Source: Granulosicoccus sp. (GTDB taxonomy: Bacteria; Pseudomonadota; Gammaproteobacteria; Granulosicoccales; Granulosicoccaceae). From it: a stretch of 64,000 nucleotides of DNA. A program made the translations under genes and the position numbers. This document shows positions 18,379-28,323 of this stretch, piece after piece. The notes below the pieces were generated by a model, which did no database searches, had not been told where the DNA came from, and saw nothing but the letters and a program-made list of their open reading frames with translations. The DNA lies in NCBI GenBank assembly GCA_013002205.1, contig JABDKN010000156.1:1-64000 (forward strand), read 5' to 3'. How positions within the stretch are numbered: position 1 is the stretch's first letter; each line of letters begins with the position of its first letter.

Positions 18379-19632
18379 ATGGAACAACTTGCTGAACTGA
18401 GTTACGCGCTCGATACGTTTTACTTTCTAATGGCCGGTGCGCTGGTCATGTGGATGGCCGCCGGCTTTGCCATGCTGGAGGCAGGTATGGTCAGGGCCAA
18501 GAATACGGCTGAGATACTGACCAAGAACATCGCCCTGTATGCGCTGGCCTGCATCATGTTCATGTTCGTCGGTTACAACATCATGTACCCCGGCGGTGAC
18601 TACGAAGGCGGCTACCTGCCGATCCTGAATGTATTGCTCGGCGCGGAAAACGACGCGGCCGTATTCCAGGCAGGCGGAGACGATGCGCCGTACTACTCCG
18701 CCCGTTCCGACTTCTTCTTTCAGGTCGTGTTCGTGGCGGCCGGCATGTCGATCGTGTCGGGTGCAGTGGCCGAACGCATGAAACTATGGGCCTTCCTGAT
18801 GTTCGCCGTGGTCTTCACCTCATTGATCTACCCGATTCAGGGTTACTGGAAATGGGGCGGCGGCTGGCTGAACGCCGCCGGCTTTCAGGATTTCGCCGGC
18901 TCAGGCGTGGTTCATATGTGTGGCGCCAGTGCGGCACTGGCCGGTGTTCTGCTGCTCGGCGCTCGCCGTGGGAAATACGGACCGGCCGGAGCGGTCATAC
19001 CCATACCAGGCGCCAATATGCCTCTCGCCACGCTGGGAACATTCATCCTGTGGATGGGCTGGTTTGGCTTCAACGGCGGATCACAGCTGCAGGTGTCCAA
19101 CTTCGAAAATGCCAATGCGGTGGCGGCCATCTTCGTCAATACCAATATGGCAGCAGCCGGTGGCGTCATCGCCGCACTGCTGACCGTGCGCCTGGTCTGG
19201 GGCAAGGCGGATCTGACCATGGCGCTGAATGGAGCACTGGCAGGCCTGGTCGCCATCACCGCAGAACCGCTGGCGCCCTCGCCGTTGCTGGCCACCTTCA
19301 TCGGCGCCGTAGGCGGTGTGCTGGTGGTTTTCTCGATCATCACCCTCGACCGGCTCAGGATCGATGATCCGGTCGGCGCCATATCGGTTCACGGCGTGGT
19401 CGGCATGCTGGGCCTGATGGTCGTACCCTTGAGTAATGCTGATGCGAACTTTGCTACACAGGCCCTGGGTCTCGGAGCGATCTTCATCTGGACATTCGGC
19501 GCCAGCCTGGTCGTCTGGGCCATTATCAAGATGGTGTTCGGAATCCGTGTCACCGAAGAAGAAGAGTACGAAGGTGTCGACCTGTCCGAGTGCGGACTGG
19601 AGGCTTACCCCGAGTTTGCGATCCGCAGCTAG
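18379..19632 (+). CDS. amt: Ammonium transporter (Amt)
   Basis: 417 aa; GFAMLEAGMVRAKN, GWFGFNGGS, ISVHGVVGMLGLMV. Confidence 0.95.
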   Translation: MEQLAELSYALDTFYFLMAGALVMWMAAGFAMLEAGMVRAKNTAEILTKNIALYALACIMFMFVGYNIMYPGGDYEGGYLPILNVLLGAENDAAVFQAGGDDAPYYSARSDFFFQVVFVAAGMSIVSGAVAERMKLWAFLMFAVVFTSLIYPIQGYWKWGGGWLNAAGFQDFAGSGVVHMCGASAALAGVLLLGARRGKYGPAGAVIPIPGANMPLATLGTFILWMGWFGFNGGSQLQVSNFENANAVAAIFVNTNMAAAGGVIAALLTVRLVWGKADLTMALNGALAGLVAITAEPLAPSPLLATFIGAVGGVLVVFSIITLDRLRIDDPVGAISVHGVVGMLGLMVVPLSNADANFATQALGLGAIFIWTFGASLVVWAIIKMVFGIRVTEEEEYEGVDLSECGLEAYPEFAIRS

Positions 19633-19686
19633 GACCTGACAGGCAGCTGCCTGGCACAAGTGCCAGCCACCTGCCGCATGACACCC

Positions 19687-19719
19687 AAAGGCACCAGTGT
19701 CGAGCTGGTGCCTTTTTTC
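19687..19719 (+). terminator. Rho-independent terminator after amt
   Basis: aaaggcaccag-tgtcgag-ctggtgccttttttc: GC-rich stem followed by T run. Confidence 0.9.
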
Positions 19720-19814
19720 GTCCCGCCGGTCGGACCTGGTCATCCCCTGGCCACGAGGAATGTCGCCTGAGGTGATCAGCGGACCGCGTCTGCAACCCCT
19801 ATCGGCTGAGCGCG

Positions 19815-20456
19815 TCAGAACACCAGCAGCGCACTCATGACCCACTGCGCACCGGCCCGCAGCCAGGCAAATACCGGTAGACCGGCATAACTGAGCAGTA
19901 CGAGCCCCAGCACGGCATAACCGCCATAGCGCTGATTCAGATCGCGGTAATTCCTGGCCAGGTGGCGAGGCAGGAAATACGGCAATATGTAGTGACCATC
20001 CAGCGGGCCCAGCGGAATCAGGTTGAACAACATCAGCAATACATTGATATACGTAAAAAAATAGAAAAATGTGGATGCAGACTCTGTTTGCACGAAGGCA
20101 ACACCATTGCTCAACGCAATGGCGTACAGATTGATGGCCAGGAAGGCCAGAAGCAGATTGGCAAACGGTCCTGCCCCCGCAATCACCAGGCTTGCCCAGA
20201 AGGAGTTGAACTTGGCGGGATTGGTAGGCACCGGTTTCGCCCAGCCAAAACCGACCAGGATAATCATCATCAGGCCCAGCGGATCGATATGCGCCACCGG
20301 ATTGATCGTCAGGCGACCCAACCGGGTTGCCGTGTCATCACCGTACATTTTCGCCGTCCAGGCATGACCGAACTCATGAAAGGACAACGCCAGGATGATG
20401 GTAAACAGTAGCAGTACAAAAATAGCCGACTGTCCGTTGAACAGCAGTTGAATCAT
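19815..20456 (-). CDS. Site-2 protease (M50) family metalloprotease
   Basis: MIQLLFNGQSAIFVLLLFTIILALSFHEFGHAWTAKMYGDDTA (HExxH) and NLIPLGPLDGHYI. Confidence 0.9.
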   Translation of the reverse strand: MIQLLFNGQSAIFVLLLFTIILALSFHEFGHAWTAKMYGDDTATRLGRLTINPVAHIDPLGLMMIILVGFGWAKPVPTNPAKFNSFWASLVIAGAGPFANLLLAFLAINLYAIALSNGVAFVQTESASTFFYFFTYINVLLMLFNLIPLGPLDGHYILPYFLPRHLARNYRDLNQRYGGYAVLGLVLLSYAGLPVFAWLRAGAQWVMSALLVF

Positions 20457-20682
20457 CTGAGACTTACCCGCATTCGAATACCTGCCAGCGCAATGCCTGC
20501 GCGCAGCAACAGCCGTTGACCGGTCGACTTCACGCGAGGCATGGTACACGTCGAACCGTGTGAAGGCACACGAGTTCGACAGCATTGACCATAGCGCGGG
20601 GGGGACGGCCCGGTAAGCTTGCAGGTCGATCACTGACGCTGTTTTCTGGCAGCCAGTGGTAATTCGGCGCTAAACTCCTGAT

Positions 20683-23028
20683 ATGAGATATCCGGTCAGA
20701 CAGTCCCGCGCCTTTGAAACCCGGGACGCTTCACTGCGAACGGGCCGACCCGGCTGCCGCGAGCGTGGCATTGGTTCCCCTCTCGTGATCACCTGCCTTG
20801 CGCTGGCGTTGTCGCTGCTGCCTGCCCAATCCGGCGCACAGGACGATGCCGCATCTGACGACACACCGAGCGCCTCACCAACCACACCTGCGCCGGTCGG
20901 TCACCTGCTGGATGAACTCTCGGCGGGCGAACAGGCGAATATCGAACGACTGTGCCTGCCCGTGCAATTCAAACAGGGTGCTGCTGCCTATCGCGCGTGC
21001 ATCCTGTCCCGACTGGACACCCGTTCGGATGAGTTTCAGCAGGGCACTGCGCAACGGTTGATCAGCAGTCTGTCCTTCGATGAACAGTATGCCATCCAGC
21101 AATTCTGCCAGTCGTCAGGCCCTCTCGATTCCGATGCCTACGGGCGTTGTTCTGAAGAACAGGCAGCCAGTCTCGCCGGTACTGCGGAACCCGAACTCGA
21201 CCGGTTACGCGACGACGAAACCTATGCGGTGCAGCAAAGCTGTTTCGATACCCAGACCAGCGGCGGAGTCCGTCGCTACAGAGATTGCATCGAGGCCGCG
21301 ATCACGCGGATGCTGGCAGTGCCCAGAGCCGATCTCACATCACTGGCGTTGCTGGACAGAAATGCCCTGCAACTGCGCTGCTCGGCGCAGAACGTCGACG
21401 CTGCCGGTTATCGCAGCTGCCTGCTCGAGGCCGTCGGCGGCAGGGCGAAGTTTGCGGACAGCGCCGCACCACTGCTCATACCGGGTGAGGCGACTGCAGA
21501 CAGTGCAGCAGCTGCGGCCAGCGTAACTGACCCGGATGAGGCTGCGGAAAGCGCAACCGTTGTCAGCACGCTGAGGCAAGCTGCCGGTGGGAGGCCAGAG
21601 GCGATCCTCCAAATCGATGACCCGGCACAGTCCGATCCGGCCGCAGTGGCGGTGGATTCCTCGATGCTCACCGCAGAATCGACGTCCACTCAGGTGCCGC
21701 AGGCACCGTCCGGCCAGGTGCCGGAGACGGACTCTGCCAGCCAGTTGGCGAACGCGGTCTCATCCGCCCCTGATGCGGACGCCGGGGCAGCGACGGAACC
21801 TGCAGAGTCCGGCTTGCAGGACGAAAGCGCCGACGAGGGTTCGGCCGACTTTGCCGCAGACCTGCTGCAGCGCACGCAATCCACCCTGGCCGGCCTGACG
21901 GGTATCAACCGGATCATGCTGTTTGCAGCACTTGGCCTGCCGGTGCTCCTGCTTGGCTACTGGCGGCTCACGCGTGGCCGGTCGAACGAATCGGAGTACG
22001 TCGCGCCGGCACATCCCTACCCGCTGCGGGATCGTGTCGGTGTTGTGCCACACACCTCCCCTGAGCATGAAGCACTGCAGGAGGACGCTGTGGAGGAGGA
22101 CGTTATGGCGAACGACGTCGCGGCCGATCAGTTCGGGCACACTTCCCGTACCCGGGACTCCGGCGGTGAGCAAGCCCCGGATTTTGCGTCGCAAGTGGAG
22201 GAAATGTTTGGCGACAAGACCTCAGAGGCGGCCCTCCCCTCGGATACGATACTGAAAGCGCCTGCGGATGAATTTCATCGACCGGCCCACCGCTCGGCTG
22301 CCCCGCCGGTTCCCGGGCTGGAACGAGACGGTTACTTCAGCTGGCTGTCCAGGCAGGAGGCGTCGATGCAGAGTACGCTGGCGATCGAGTTTCTCATCTA
22401 CTGGACAGCTTACGCCGATGAGCGATATGAGCCGGAACTGAAAAAAAGGATTTTCCAGCTCCGCGAACCCGACGAGCATGAACTGATCAAGCGTTGGGTA
22501 CTCATGCAGGATGTGGATGCATTTGCCGACAATCTGTACTGGCTGCAGAGTAATCTGCCGAGCGAACAATGCGAGCAGATCATCAACCTGCTGATGGCTC
22601 TTCTGGTCAATGAAAACGCGCTGACACCGGCACAGAATACCTTGCTGAGGTTTCTGGCAGACGTGTTCGGGCTTGGCCAGGAAAGGCTGGATTCCCTGTA
22701 CCGGTCAGCTTACGGACAGGAGTTGCCGCCATTGCCACGACCCGACCTGCCGCAATGGTGGGAGAAACAGAGTACGGACAAACTCAAGCGCTGGGATGCC
22801 CGGTCGGTCTCCCGCCAACACCGCGACATCCAGTACCGGGTGAAACTGGGCTTGCCCCTCGGAGGTGATCTCGAAGAAAAGGACATCCTGGACAGTTTCG
22901 AGCGCGCCCGGCATCGCTGCAGAGCGGAGCTGTTCAACCTGCTCAGCGTCCGTGAGCGCAATCTGGTAGAGCGTCAACTGGGGAAATTCGAGATGGCCAA
23001 ACGTGCCCTGCTGGAAGTATCGGCATGA
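20683..23028 (+). CDS. Hypothetical multi-domain protein: N-terminal Cys-pair repeats, one TM, C-terminal helical region with a possible J-like segment
   Basis: 781 aa; N-terminal hydrophobic segment, four related Cys-containing repeats, low-complexity region, TM IMLFAALGLPVLLLGYW, helical C-terminus. Confidence 0.8.
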   Translation: MRYPVRQSRAFETRDASLRTGRPGCRERGIGSPLVITCLALALSLLPAQSGAQDDAASDDTPSASPTTPAPVGHLLDELSAGEQANIERLCLPVQFKQGAAAYRACILSRLDTRSDEFQQGTAQRLISSLSFDEQYAIQQFCQSSGPLDSDAYGRCSEEQAASLAGTAEPELDRLRDDETYAVQQSCFDTQTSGGVRRYRDCIEAAITRMLAVPRADLTSLALLDRNALQLRCSAQNVDAAGYRSCLLEAVGGRAKFADSAAPLLIPGEATADSAAAAASVTDPDEAAESATVVSTLRQAAGGRPEAILQIDDPAQSDPAAVAVDSSMLTAESTSTQVPQAPSGQVPETDSASQLANAVSSAPDADAGAATEPAESGLQDESADEGSADFAADLLQRTQSTLAGLTGINRIMLFAALGLPVLLLGYWRLTRGRSNESEYVAPAHPYPLRDRVGVVPHTSPEHEALQEDAVEEDVMANDVAADQFGHTSRTRDSGGEQAPDFASQVEEMFGDKTSEAALPSDTILKAPADEFHRPAHRSAAPPVPGLERDGYFSWLSRQEASMQSTLAIEFLIYWTAYADERYEPELKKRIFQLREPDEHELIKRWVLMQDVDAFADNLYWLQSNLPSEQCEQIINLLMALLVNENALTPAQNTLLRFLADVFGLGQERLDSLYRSAYGQELPPLPRPDLPQWWEKQSTDKLKRWDARSVSRQHRDIQYRVKLGLPLGGDLEEKDILDSFERARHRCRAELFNLLSVRERNLVERQLGKFEMAKRALLEVSA

Positions 23029-23354
23029 GAAACTACATGGCGCGCCTTGGCCTGAATCGCAGGGCACCGCAAAAGGAGATCAGGCAGGCGATCGCTGATG
23101 CGATGGCCGGTACGGGCGAACTGCACATAATCCGGGACGCGGACAGTGTGTTGTCCGTCACTGTGACACGCGCCTACTACGAGCGGGTGCACCTGCAGTT
23201 CGACGCTATCCACGCAGCACTTCCCTGCCTCGGGCGGCCGGGCTCAGTCGATACGCATCACTGGATGGACCGCGTGGTGGAATTCGCCACCGAGCCGCCT
23301 GAACATCCGCAACGGGGGCGCAGGCAAGACGGGCCTACTCGCCAAACGGAATAG
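23025..23354 (+). CDS. Small protein, possibly divergent J-domain-like
   Basis: 109 aa, overlaps previous gene by ATGA; MARLGLNRRAPQKEIRQAIADAM...RAYYERVHLQFDAIHAAL. Confidence 0.65.
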   Translation: MRNYMARLGLNRRAPQKEIRQAIADAMAGTGELHIIRDADSVLSVTVTRAYYERVHLQFDAIHAALPCLGRPGSVDTHHWMDRVVEFATEPPEHPQRGRRQDGPTRQTE

Positions 23355-23940
23355 GCACGTGACTTTTACAGTGGCGTTCAACCGACTGAGCGCTCAGGCG
23401 CGAACCCAGCAACGAGAATGTCACGGTGTGGCGGGCAGATGCGTCAGCTTCCGCCGGTTCTGTTGCATCCCCGTCCGGCATCTCCCACTGCATCGTTGCC
23501 CGGCTTGATACGTCCAGCAGCGCCCTGAGCTTCTGCTGCTCTTCACTGTCGGCATTGTACGAATAGCGCAGGCTTGCCTCGTCCTGATCGATGAGCGCCG
23601 GAAAGTCTACCCGTGTGGTATCCACCATCAACGTTACCCGCTTCCCTGAGGCAGCAATGTCGCCGCCGGGATCGCGCACGACCAACGCCATCATGGGACT
23701 GCAGTTGAATCTGGGCGCAAACGTCAATCGCAGCGACGCTCCTGCGGTGCTGCCCGAATAGGTGTGAGCGATGTATTCGCTGAGAACGGAAGTGTCCGGC
23801 AATGTCGTCTGCACCAGCGATCCGGACCAATCCTGGTAATTCGATTCGGCCAACGGCACATGGTGCATGTCGGCTATCAGGCCAGTCGCGGGCATGAACG
23901 CCAGAACCATTATCGGCAAGATCGACCTAGCAGAGCGCAT
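23335..23940 (-). CDS. Hypothetical secreted protein
   Basis: 201 aa with N-terminal signal-like segment MRSARSILPIMVLAFMPATGLIA; no recognised family. Confidence 0.65.
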   Translation of the reverse strand: MRSARSILPIMVLAFMPATGLIADMHHVPLAESNYQDWSGSLVQTTLPDTSVLSEYIAHTYSGSTAGASLRLTFAPRFNCSPMMALVVRDPGGDIAASGKRVTLMVDTTRVDFPALIDQDEASLRYSYNADSEEQQKLRALLDVSSRATMQWEMPDGDATEPAEADASARHTVTFSLLGSRLSAQSVERHCKSHVPIPFGE

Positions 23941-24184
23941 ACCTACCTCAAAGCCACCGTCAGATCATCAAGTGTAGCCCGCCGTGAGTGCTCCCAACTG
24001 ACTGACAGCGCCAAAATATCTGACCAATTTGTAATGATTCAATTCCCATTGTCGGCCAGCCGGACTTTGAGTGACTTTGCCGGTATCCGCAGTCCGATTG
24101 CCTTGATCACTTCCGCAAACTGACGAAACAGGGCATCCATTTTGCTAACCCGTTCTCATAGCAACCCGATTGTGGATACGTAAA

Positions 24185-25468
24185 ATGACTCTGCTCATCT
24201 TCAAGTACTGCTTGCCCGCACTACTGGGATACACACTGTTTGTCGGTCTCGCCGGACGTCTCAATCCATTTACCAAACCCTTCTACGTGGAAGAAAGACC
24301 TTCCTGGCTGCTGGGTCTGTGGACGGGTCTTACGGTATCACTGGTATTGGGCATGGGCCTCCACATGGCCTATGGCATGTCACTGGAGGGCGCCAGAACT
24401 CTACTGGGTCCAACGGCACTGTTCATGGGTGCTTTACTCACACCGGGCTTCGTCGGGTACTTCATTTATCGAAGACATGTGCACCGTGAGCTTGCAACAG
24501 CCGGGCAGGTATACCTTCCTGACCTGTCTGCAGAGACCGGAACCGTGGATGCACATCTGGCGGGTCCGGCCTTGAGTACCTGCGAACCGGACGCCATCGA
24601 CCTCAATCTTGCAGATTCGCTGGATGACACCGTGTTCGAAGAATTTCACTACACCCTGGACGAGTTGGACGCTACCGCCGCGAGCGATGAAGCGGACCCC
24701 GTCACCGGGACCGAACTCGAGACGGGTGAGTCGCCCGATGCCGTGATCACGGCCCCGGAAACCGCAGCGGATGTGCAGGCGGCAACGCCTGAACCGGCCA
24801 TGGAAAGAGAGCAGGAATCTTTTCACGCCACTGCGGAACTGGAAGCGCGCCTGCTCGATGAACAGGCTTCTCACGAGGAGACAGCCAAGCATCTCCGGAT
24901 CACCCGCAAGGCACTGTCCGTGCTCGAGAGTGAATCGCGTGATTATGAGTCCAGGAAGGCAGATGCCGTGATCCGTCTCGAGGAGAAACTGGCACGCTCC
25001 ATCAACCGGCTGACCACCTACGAATCGAATGCCGCCCGCGAGCAGGAGAAGCGCATCGAACTCGAACAGACCGTGGTGAACATCAAGCAGAATCTGGTCA
25101 AGGCCAAACAGGAGGTCCGTCGCAGTACTGCCGCACGGGCCAAGGCTCTGAGCACGGCGAACAAATCAATAGCCTTTGCCAGGCAGGCCATACAGACGCG
25201 TGCCCAGCTCGAAGCGGAAGTGGAACAGATACGTGATGCGCTGGCCAACCGGCAGGCTACGATCAGTAGCCTCATCAGGGAACTGGAGCGTGAAAAAAGC
25301 CGGACCCAGGAAGACATCTCGACCATGGCCAGACAACTGGTGCTGCATGAAAAGCAGGTCAGGGCGAGGCGCAGCCTGGAGGAAGTGGCGCGCAGCGTCG
25401 AAAACAAGCTGAGTTCGCGGCTGGTCAAGAAAGTGGCCAAGGCACGGCCACTGATTTCCGACCTGTAG
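24185..25468 (+). CDS. Membrane-anchored coiled-coil protein, unknown function
   Basis: N-terminal TMs, acidic linker, then long heptad-rich helix. ORF track starts at TTG 24170; ATG at 24185 preferred. Confidence 0.7.
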   Translation: MTLLIFKYCLPALLGYTLFVGLAGRLNPFTKPFYVEERPSWLLGLWTGLTVSLVLGMGLHMAYGMSLEGARTLLGPTALFMGALLTPGFVGYFIYRRHVHRELATAGQVYLPDLSAETGTVDAHLAGPALSTCEPDAIDLNLADSLDDTVFEEFHYTLDELDATAASDEADPVTGTELETGESPDAVITAPETAADVQAATPEPAMEREQESFHATAELEARLLDEQASHEETAKHLRITRKALSVLESESRDYESRKADAVIRLEEKLARSINRLTTYESNAAREQEKRIELEQTVVNIKQNLVKAKQEVRRSTAARAKALSTANKSIAFARQAIQTRAQLEAEVEQIRDALANRQATISSLIRELEREKSRTQEDISTMARQLVLHEKQVRARRSLEEVARSVENKLSSRLVKKVAKARPLISDL

Positions 25469-25558
25469 AGAGCCGGGTATCGGCTCGGCAGTTATTCCCG
25501 ACAGCCAGTTCTGCCACGGTGTACAGCACAGCCTGTCGATGCACGGAAGTGCTCCGGA

Positions 25559-25945
25559 CTACACTCTGAGCTGGTGATGTACAGCCTGTTGCCCGACCGC
25601 TCTGCCGGGACTCTGGAAATCACTTGAACGCACACGACCCGGCAGGGATTCACCAGTGTGACTGCGCGATCTGAATTCTTCCCTGATCTCGTAGCTCTCT
25701 CTTGCTCGGCGCTGCATACCCAACATGCACCAGATCGCAACCAGATAGACCACCAGCAACGCCAGCAGGATATGCATCCCCTGCATGGTCAGAAGCGTCA
25801 CTACCCCCGCAAATACAATCGTACAGCATGCGATGATTCCCATGATTTGATAAGGACCCATGGTATCGCTCGTTATTTTGACTCCTTCCTCAATATACTC
25901 GCCGGCACCTGACATGGCAAGAGTGAGACAACCGTGATCCGCCAA
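25559..25945 (-). CDS. Small hypothetical membrane protein
   Basis: 128-aa ORF with two hydrophobic segments; start may be the internal Met at MSGAGEYIEEG. Confidence 0.4.
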   Translation of the reverse strand: MADHGCLTLAMSGAGEYIEEGVKITSDTMGPYQIMGIIACCTIVFAGVVTLLTMQGMHILLALLVVYLVAIWCMLGMQRRARESYEIREEFRSRSHTGESLPGRVRSSDFQSPGRAVGQQAVHHQLRV

Positions 25946-26016
25946 TGCACGGATTGTTCACCGGCAACGAATATGTTACACGTCAGAGCCCTGCCTGACG
26001 CGAGATTCGACACTGC

Positions 26017-26982
26017 ATGCCAAGCAAACCCGTTGTCTGGATTACCCGCGCCCTGTCAGCCAACACGCTGGAGCGCGCACGTACTCACTACGAGGTGATC
26101 TTCGATCCGGCCGATGAACCGGCCACTGCTGACACCATCATCGCCAGAAGCGCCGAGGTCGATGCCATGATCCCCTGTCATTCCGAAGTGTTTTCAGCCG
26201 ATGTCGTCGCCCGTCTGTCACCACGCCTGAGGATCATCGCCAATCATTCCGTGGGCGTGGATCACTGCGATCTGCAGGCGCTGAAGGCGCGCGGTATCGT
26301 CGTCACCAACACGCCTGATGTGCTCTCCGATGCCACAGCGGAGATAGCCATGCTGTTGCTCCTGGGCGCAGCGCGACGGGCCAGCGAAGGAGATGCCCTG
26401 GTCAGGAGTGGCCAATGGACCAGTTGGAGCCCCTCCTTCATGGTCGGCAGGCAGGTAACCGGCAAGCGACTGGGCATCATTGGCATGGGCAAGGTGGGCC
26501 AGGTGATGGCTCGCCGGGCCCGGGGATTCGACATGGAGGTGCACTACCACAATCGCCACCGCCTGAGCACACACGACGAACAGGGTGCCACCTACCACGC
26601 ATCCATCGAATCGCTGCTACCCCGGTCAGAATTTCTGTCACTGCACTGCCCGGCAACTGCTCAGACAACCGGTCTCATGAATTCCCGTACCCTGGCGCAG
26701 CTGCCAGATCGAGCCATCCTGATCAATACCGCGCGCGGCGCGCTGGTCGATGAGCAGGCCTTACTGGACGCAATTGACAGCGGACATCTGGCGGCCGCCG
26801 GACTCGACTGTTTCACCACTGAACCGGGGGGCAATCCGGCATTTGCAGCGCACCGGAATATCTTCATGCTGCCGCATATCGGCAGTGCGACCTTCGAGAC
26901 CCGGGACGCCATGGGATTCCGCGCCCTGGATAATCTGGATGCCTTCTTTGCGGGCAAGGTGCCCGGTGATCAGCTGGTGTGA
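26017..26982 (+). CDS. D-2-hydroxyacid dehydrogenase (NAD(P)-dependent)
   Basis: 321 aa; GKRLGIIGMGKVGQVMARRARGFDMEVHYHNR, LINTARGALVDEQALLDAI, LPHIGSATFETR. Confidence 0.92.
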   Translation: MPSKPVVWITRALSANTLERARTHYEVIFDPADEPATADTIIARSAEVDAMIPCHSEVFSADVVARLSPRLRIIANHSVGVDHCDLQALKARGIVVTNTPDVLSDATAEIAMLLLLGAARRASEGDALVRSGQWTSWSPSFMVGRQVTGKRLGIIGMGKVGQVMARRARGFDMEVHYHNRHRLSTHDEQGATYHASIESLLPRSEFLSLHCPATAQTTGLMNSRTLAQLPDRAILINTARGALVDEQALLDAIDSGHLAAAGLDCFTTEPGGNPAFAAHRNIFMLPHIGSATFETRDAMGFRALDNLDAFFAGKVPGDQLV

Positions 26983-27137
26983 GCGCCATCGGCCCGGAAG
27001 CGCCCCGGGGAAGCTACGCTGACGGCCTCAGCAGGAAGTCTCGATCAGCTCACGGTTCAAAGGCTTGTACCGGCTGCACTAGTGACGTACAGTCCCAAAG
27101 GTAGTTCCAATATGAGCAAACCAAAGGTAGCTTCCAC

Positions 27138-28253
27138 GTGAACGAAACAATCAATCGTCGTAAATTCCTGAAGGGCTCCGCACTCACCGCCACGGCCACG
27201 GCAGCCACGGCGGCCGGTGTCATCACCGCACCGGGTATCGCCAGGGCAGCCCCGGTGACGCTGAAAATGCAGGCGGCATGGGGGGGCGGGATTTTCCTCG
27301 AAAACGCTCAGTCTTACGTCGACAGAGTCAATTCCATGGCAGGCGATGCGCTGCAGATCGACCTGCTGCCGGTGGACTCGGTGGTCAAGACCAGCCAGAT
27401 GCAGGATGCCGTGCATCGGGGCGTGCTGGATGCAGCCCACTATGTGCCCGCGTACTGGTACTCCAAATCCCCTGTCGCCTCACTGTTCGGTACCGGCCCG
27501 TGTTTCGGCTGGTCCAGTCAGGAAGTTCTTGGTTGGGTCTATTATGGCGGCGGACAGGAATTGTTCGACGAGCTCATGGCCTCCCTGGGGCTGAACCTGG
27601 TCAGCTTCTTCAACAGTCCCATGCCGGCACAGCCGCTGGGCTGGTTCAATGAGCAGATCACAGATGCTGCGCAGATGAAGGGCCTGAAGTACCGAACCGT
27701 GGGGCTGGCGGCGGACGTACTGCTGGAAATGGGTATGTCGGTGGTCCAGCTCCCGGGTGGAGAGATTCAGCCGGCGATGAAATCAGGCCTGATCGATGCC
27801 GCGGAGTTCAACAACCCGACCTCCGACCGCGATTTCGGTATGCAGGACGTCTCCAAGCACTATCACCTGGCGAGCTTCCATCAGTCCCAGGAATTTTTTG
27901 AAGTCACTTTCAACAAGAAGAAGTACGACGCGCTCTCGCCGGAATTGCAGGCGATCCTGAAATACGCCTCTGAGGCGGAAAACTCGAATTTCTACTGGCA
28001 CAATACCAAGCGGTATGCCGATGACCTGAACACCTTGCGTGATGAACAGGGAGTGAACGTCTATCGAACACCCGATTCGGTCATGGCAGCGCAACTCGAG
28101 GCCTGGGATGTCGTCGTCGAGCGCATGTCCGGCGGAGATGCATTCTTTGCAAAGGTCATCGAATCGCAACGAGACTACGCAAAAAACGTACTGGGTTATC
28201 TGAACCTGAACCAGCCCGACTACAAGTTGGCGTACAACCATTACTTTGGTTGA
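27138..28253 (+). CDS. TRAP transporter solute-binding protein, DctP family, Tat signal
   Basis: 371 aa, GTG start, NRRKFLKGSALTATATAATAAGVITAPGIARAA; DctP-type sequence; followed by small and large TRAP permeases. Confidence 0.9.
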   Translation: MNETINRRKFLKGSALTATATAATAAGVITAPGIARAAPVTLKMQAAWGGGIFLENAQSYVDRVNSMAGDALQIDLLPVDSVVKTSQMQDAVHRGVLDAAHYVPAYWYSKSPVASLFGTGPCFGWSSQEVLGWVYYGGGQELFDELMASLGLNLVSFFNSPMPAQPLGWFNEQITDAAQMKGLKYRTVGLAADVLLEMGMSVVQLPGGEIQPAMKSGLIDAAEFNNPTSDRDFGMQDVSKHYHLASFHQSQEFFEVTFNKKKYDALSPELQAILKYASEAENSNFYWHNTKRYADDLNTLRDEQGVNVYRTPDSVMAAQLEAWDVVVERMSGGDAFFAKVIESQRDYAKNVLGYLNLNQPDYKLAYNHYFG

Positions 28254-28323
28254 GCATGCCAAACGGATGCCTGCGCAACTTGTGCGCAGACCATCCCCGG
28301 AGGTTTTGCGACACGTCTGAAAC

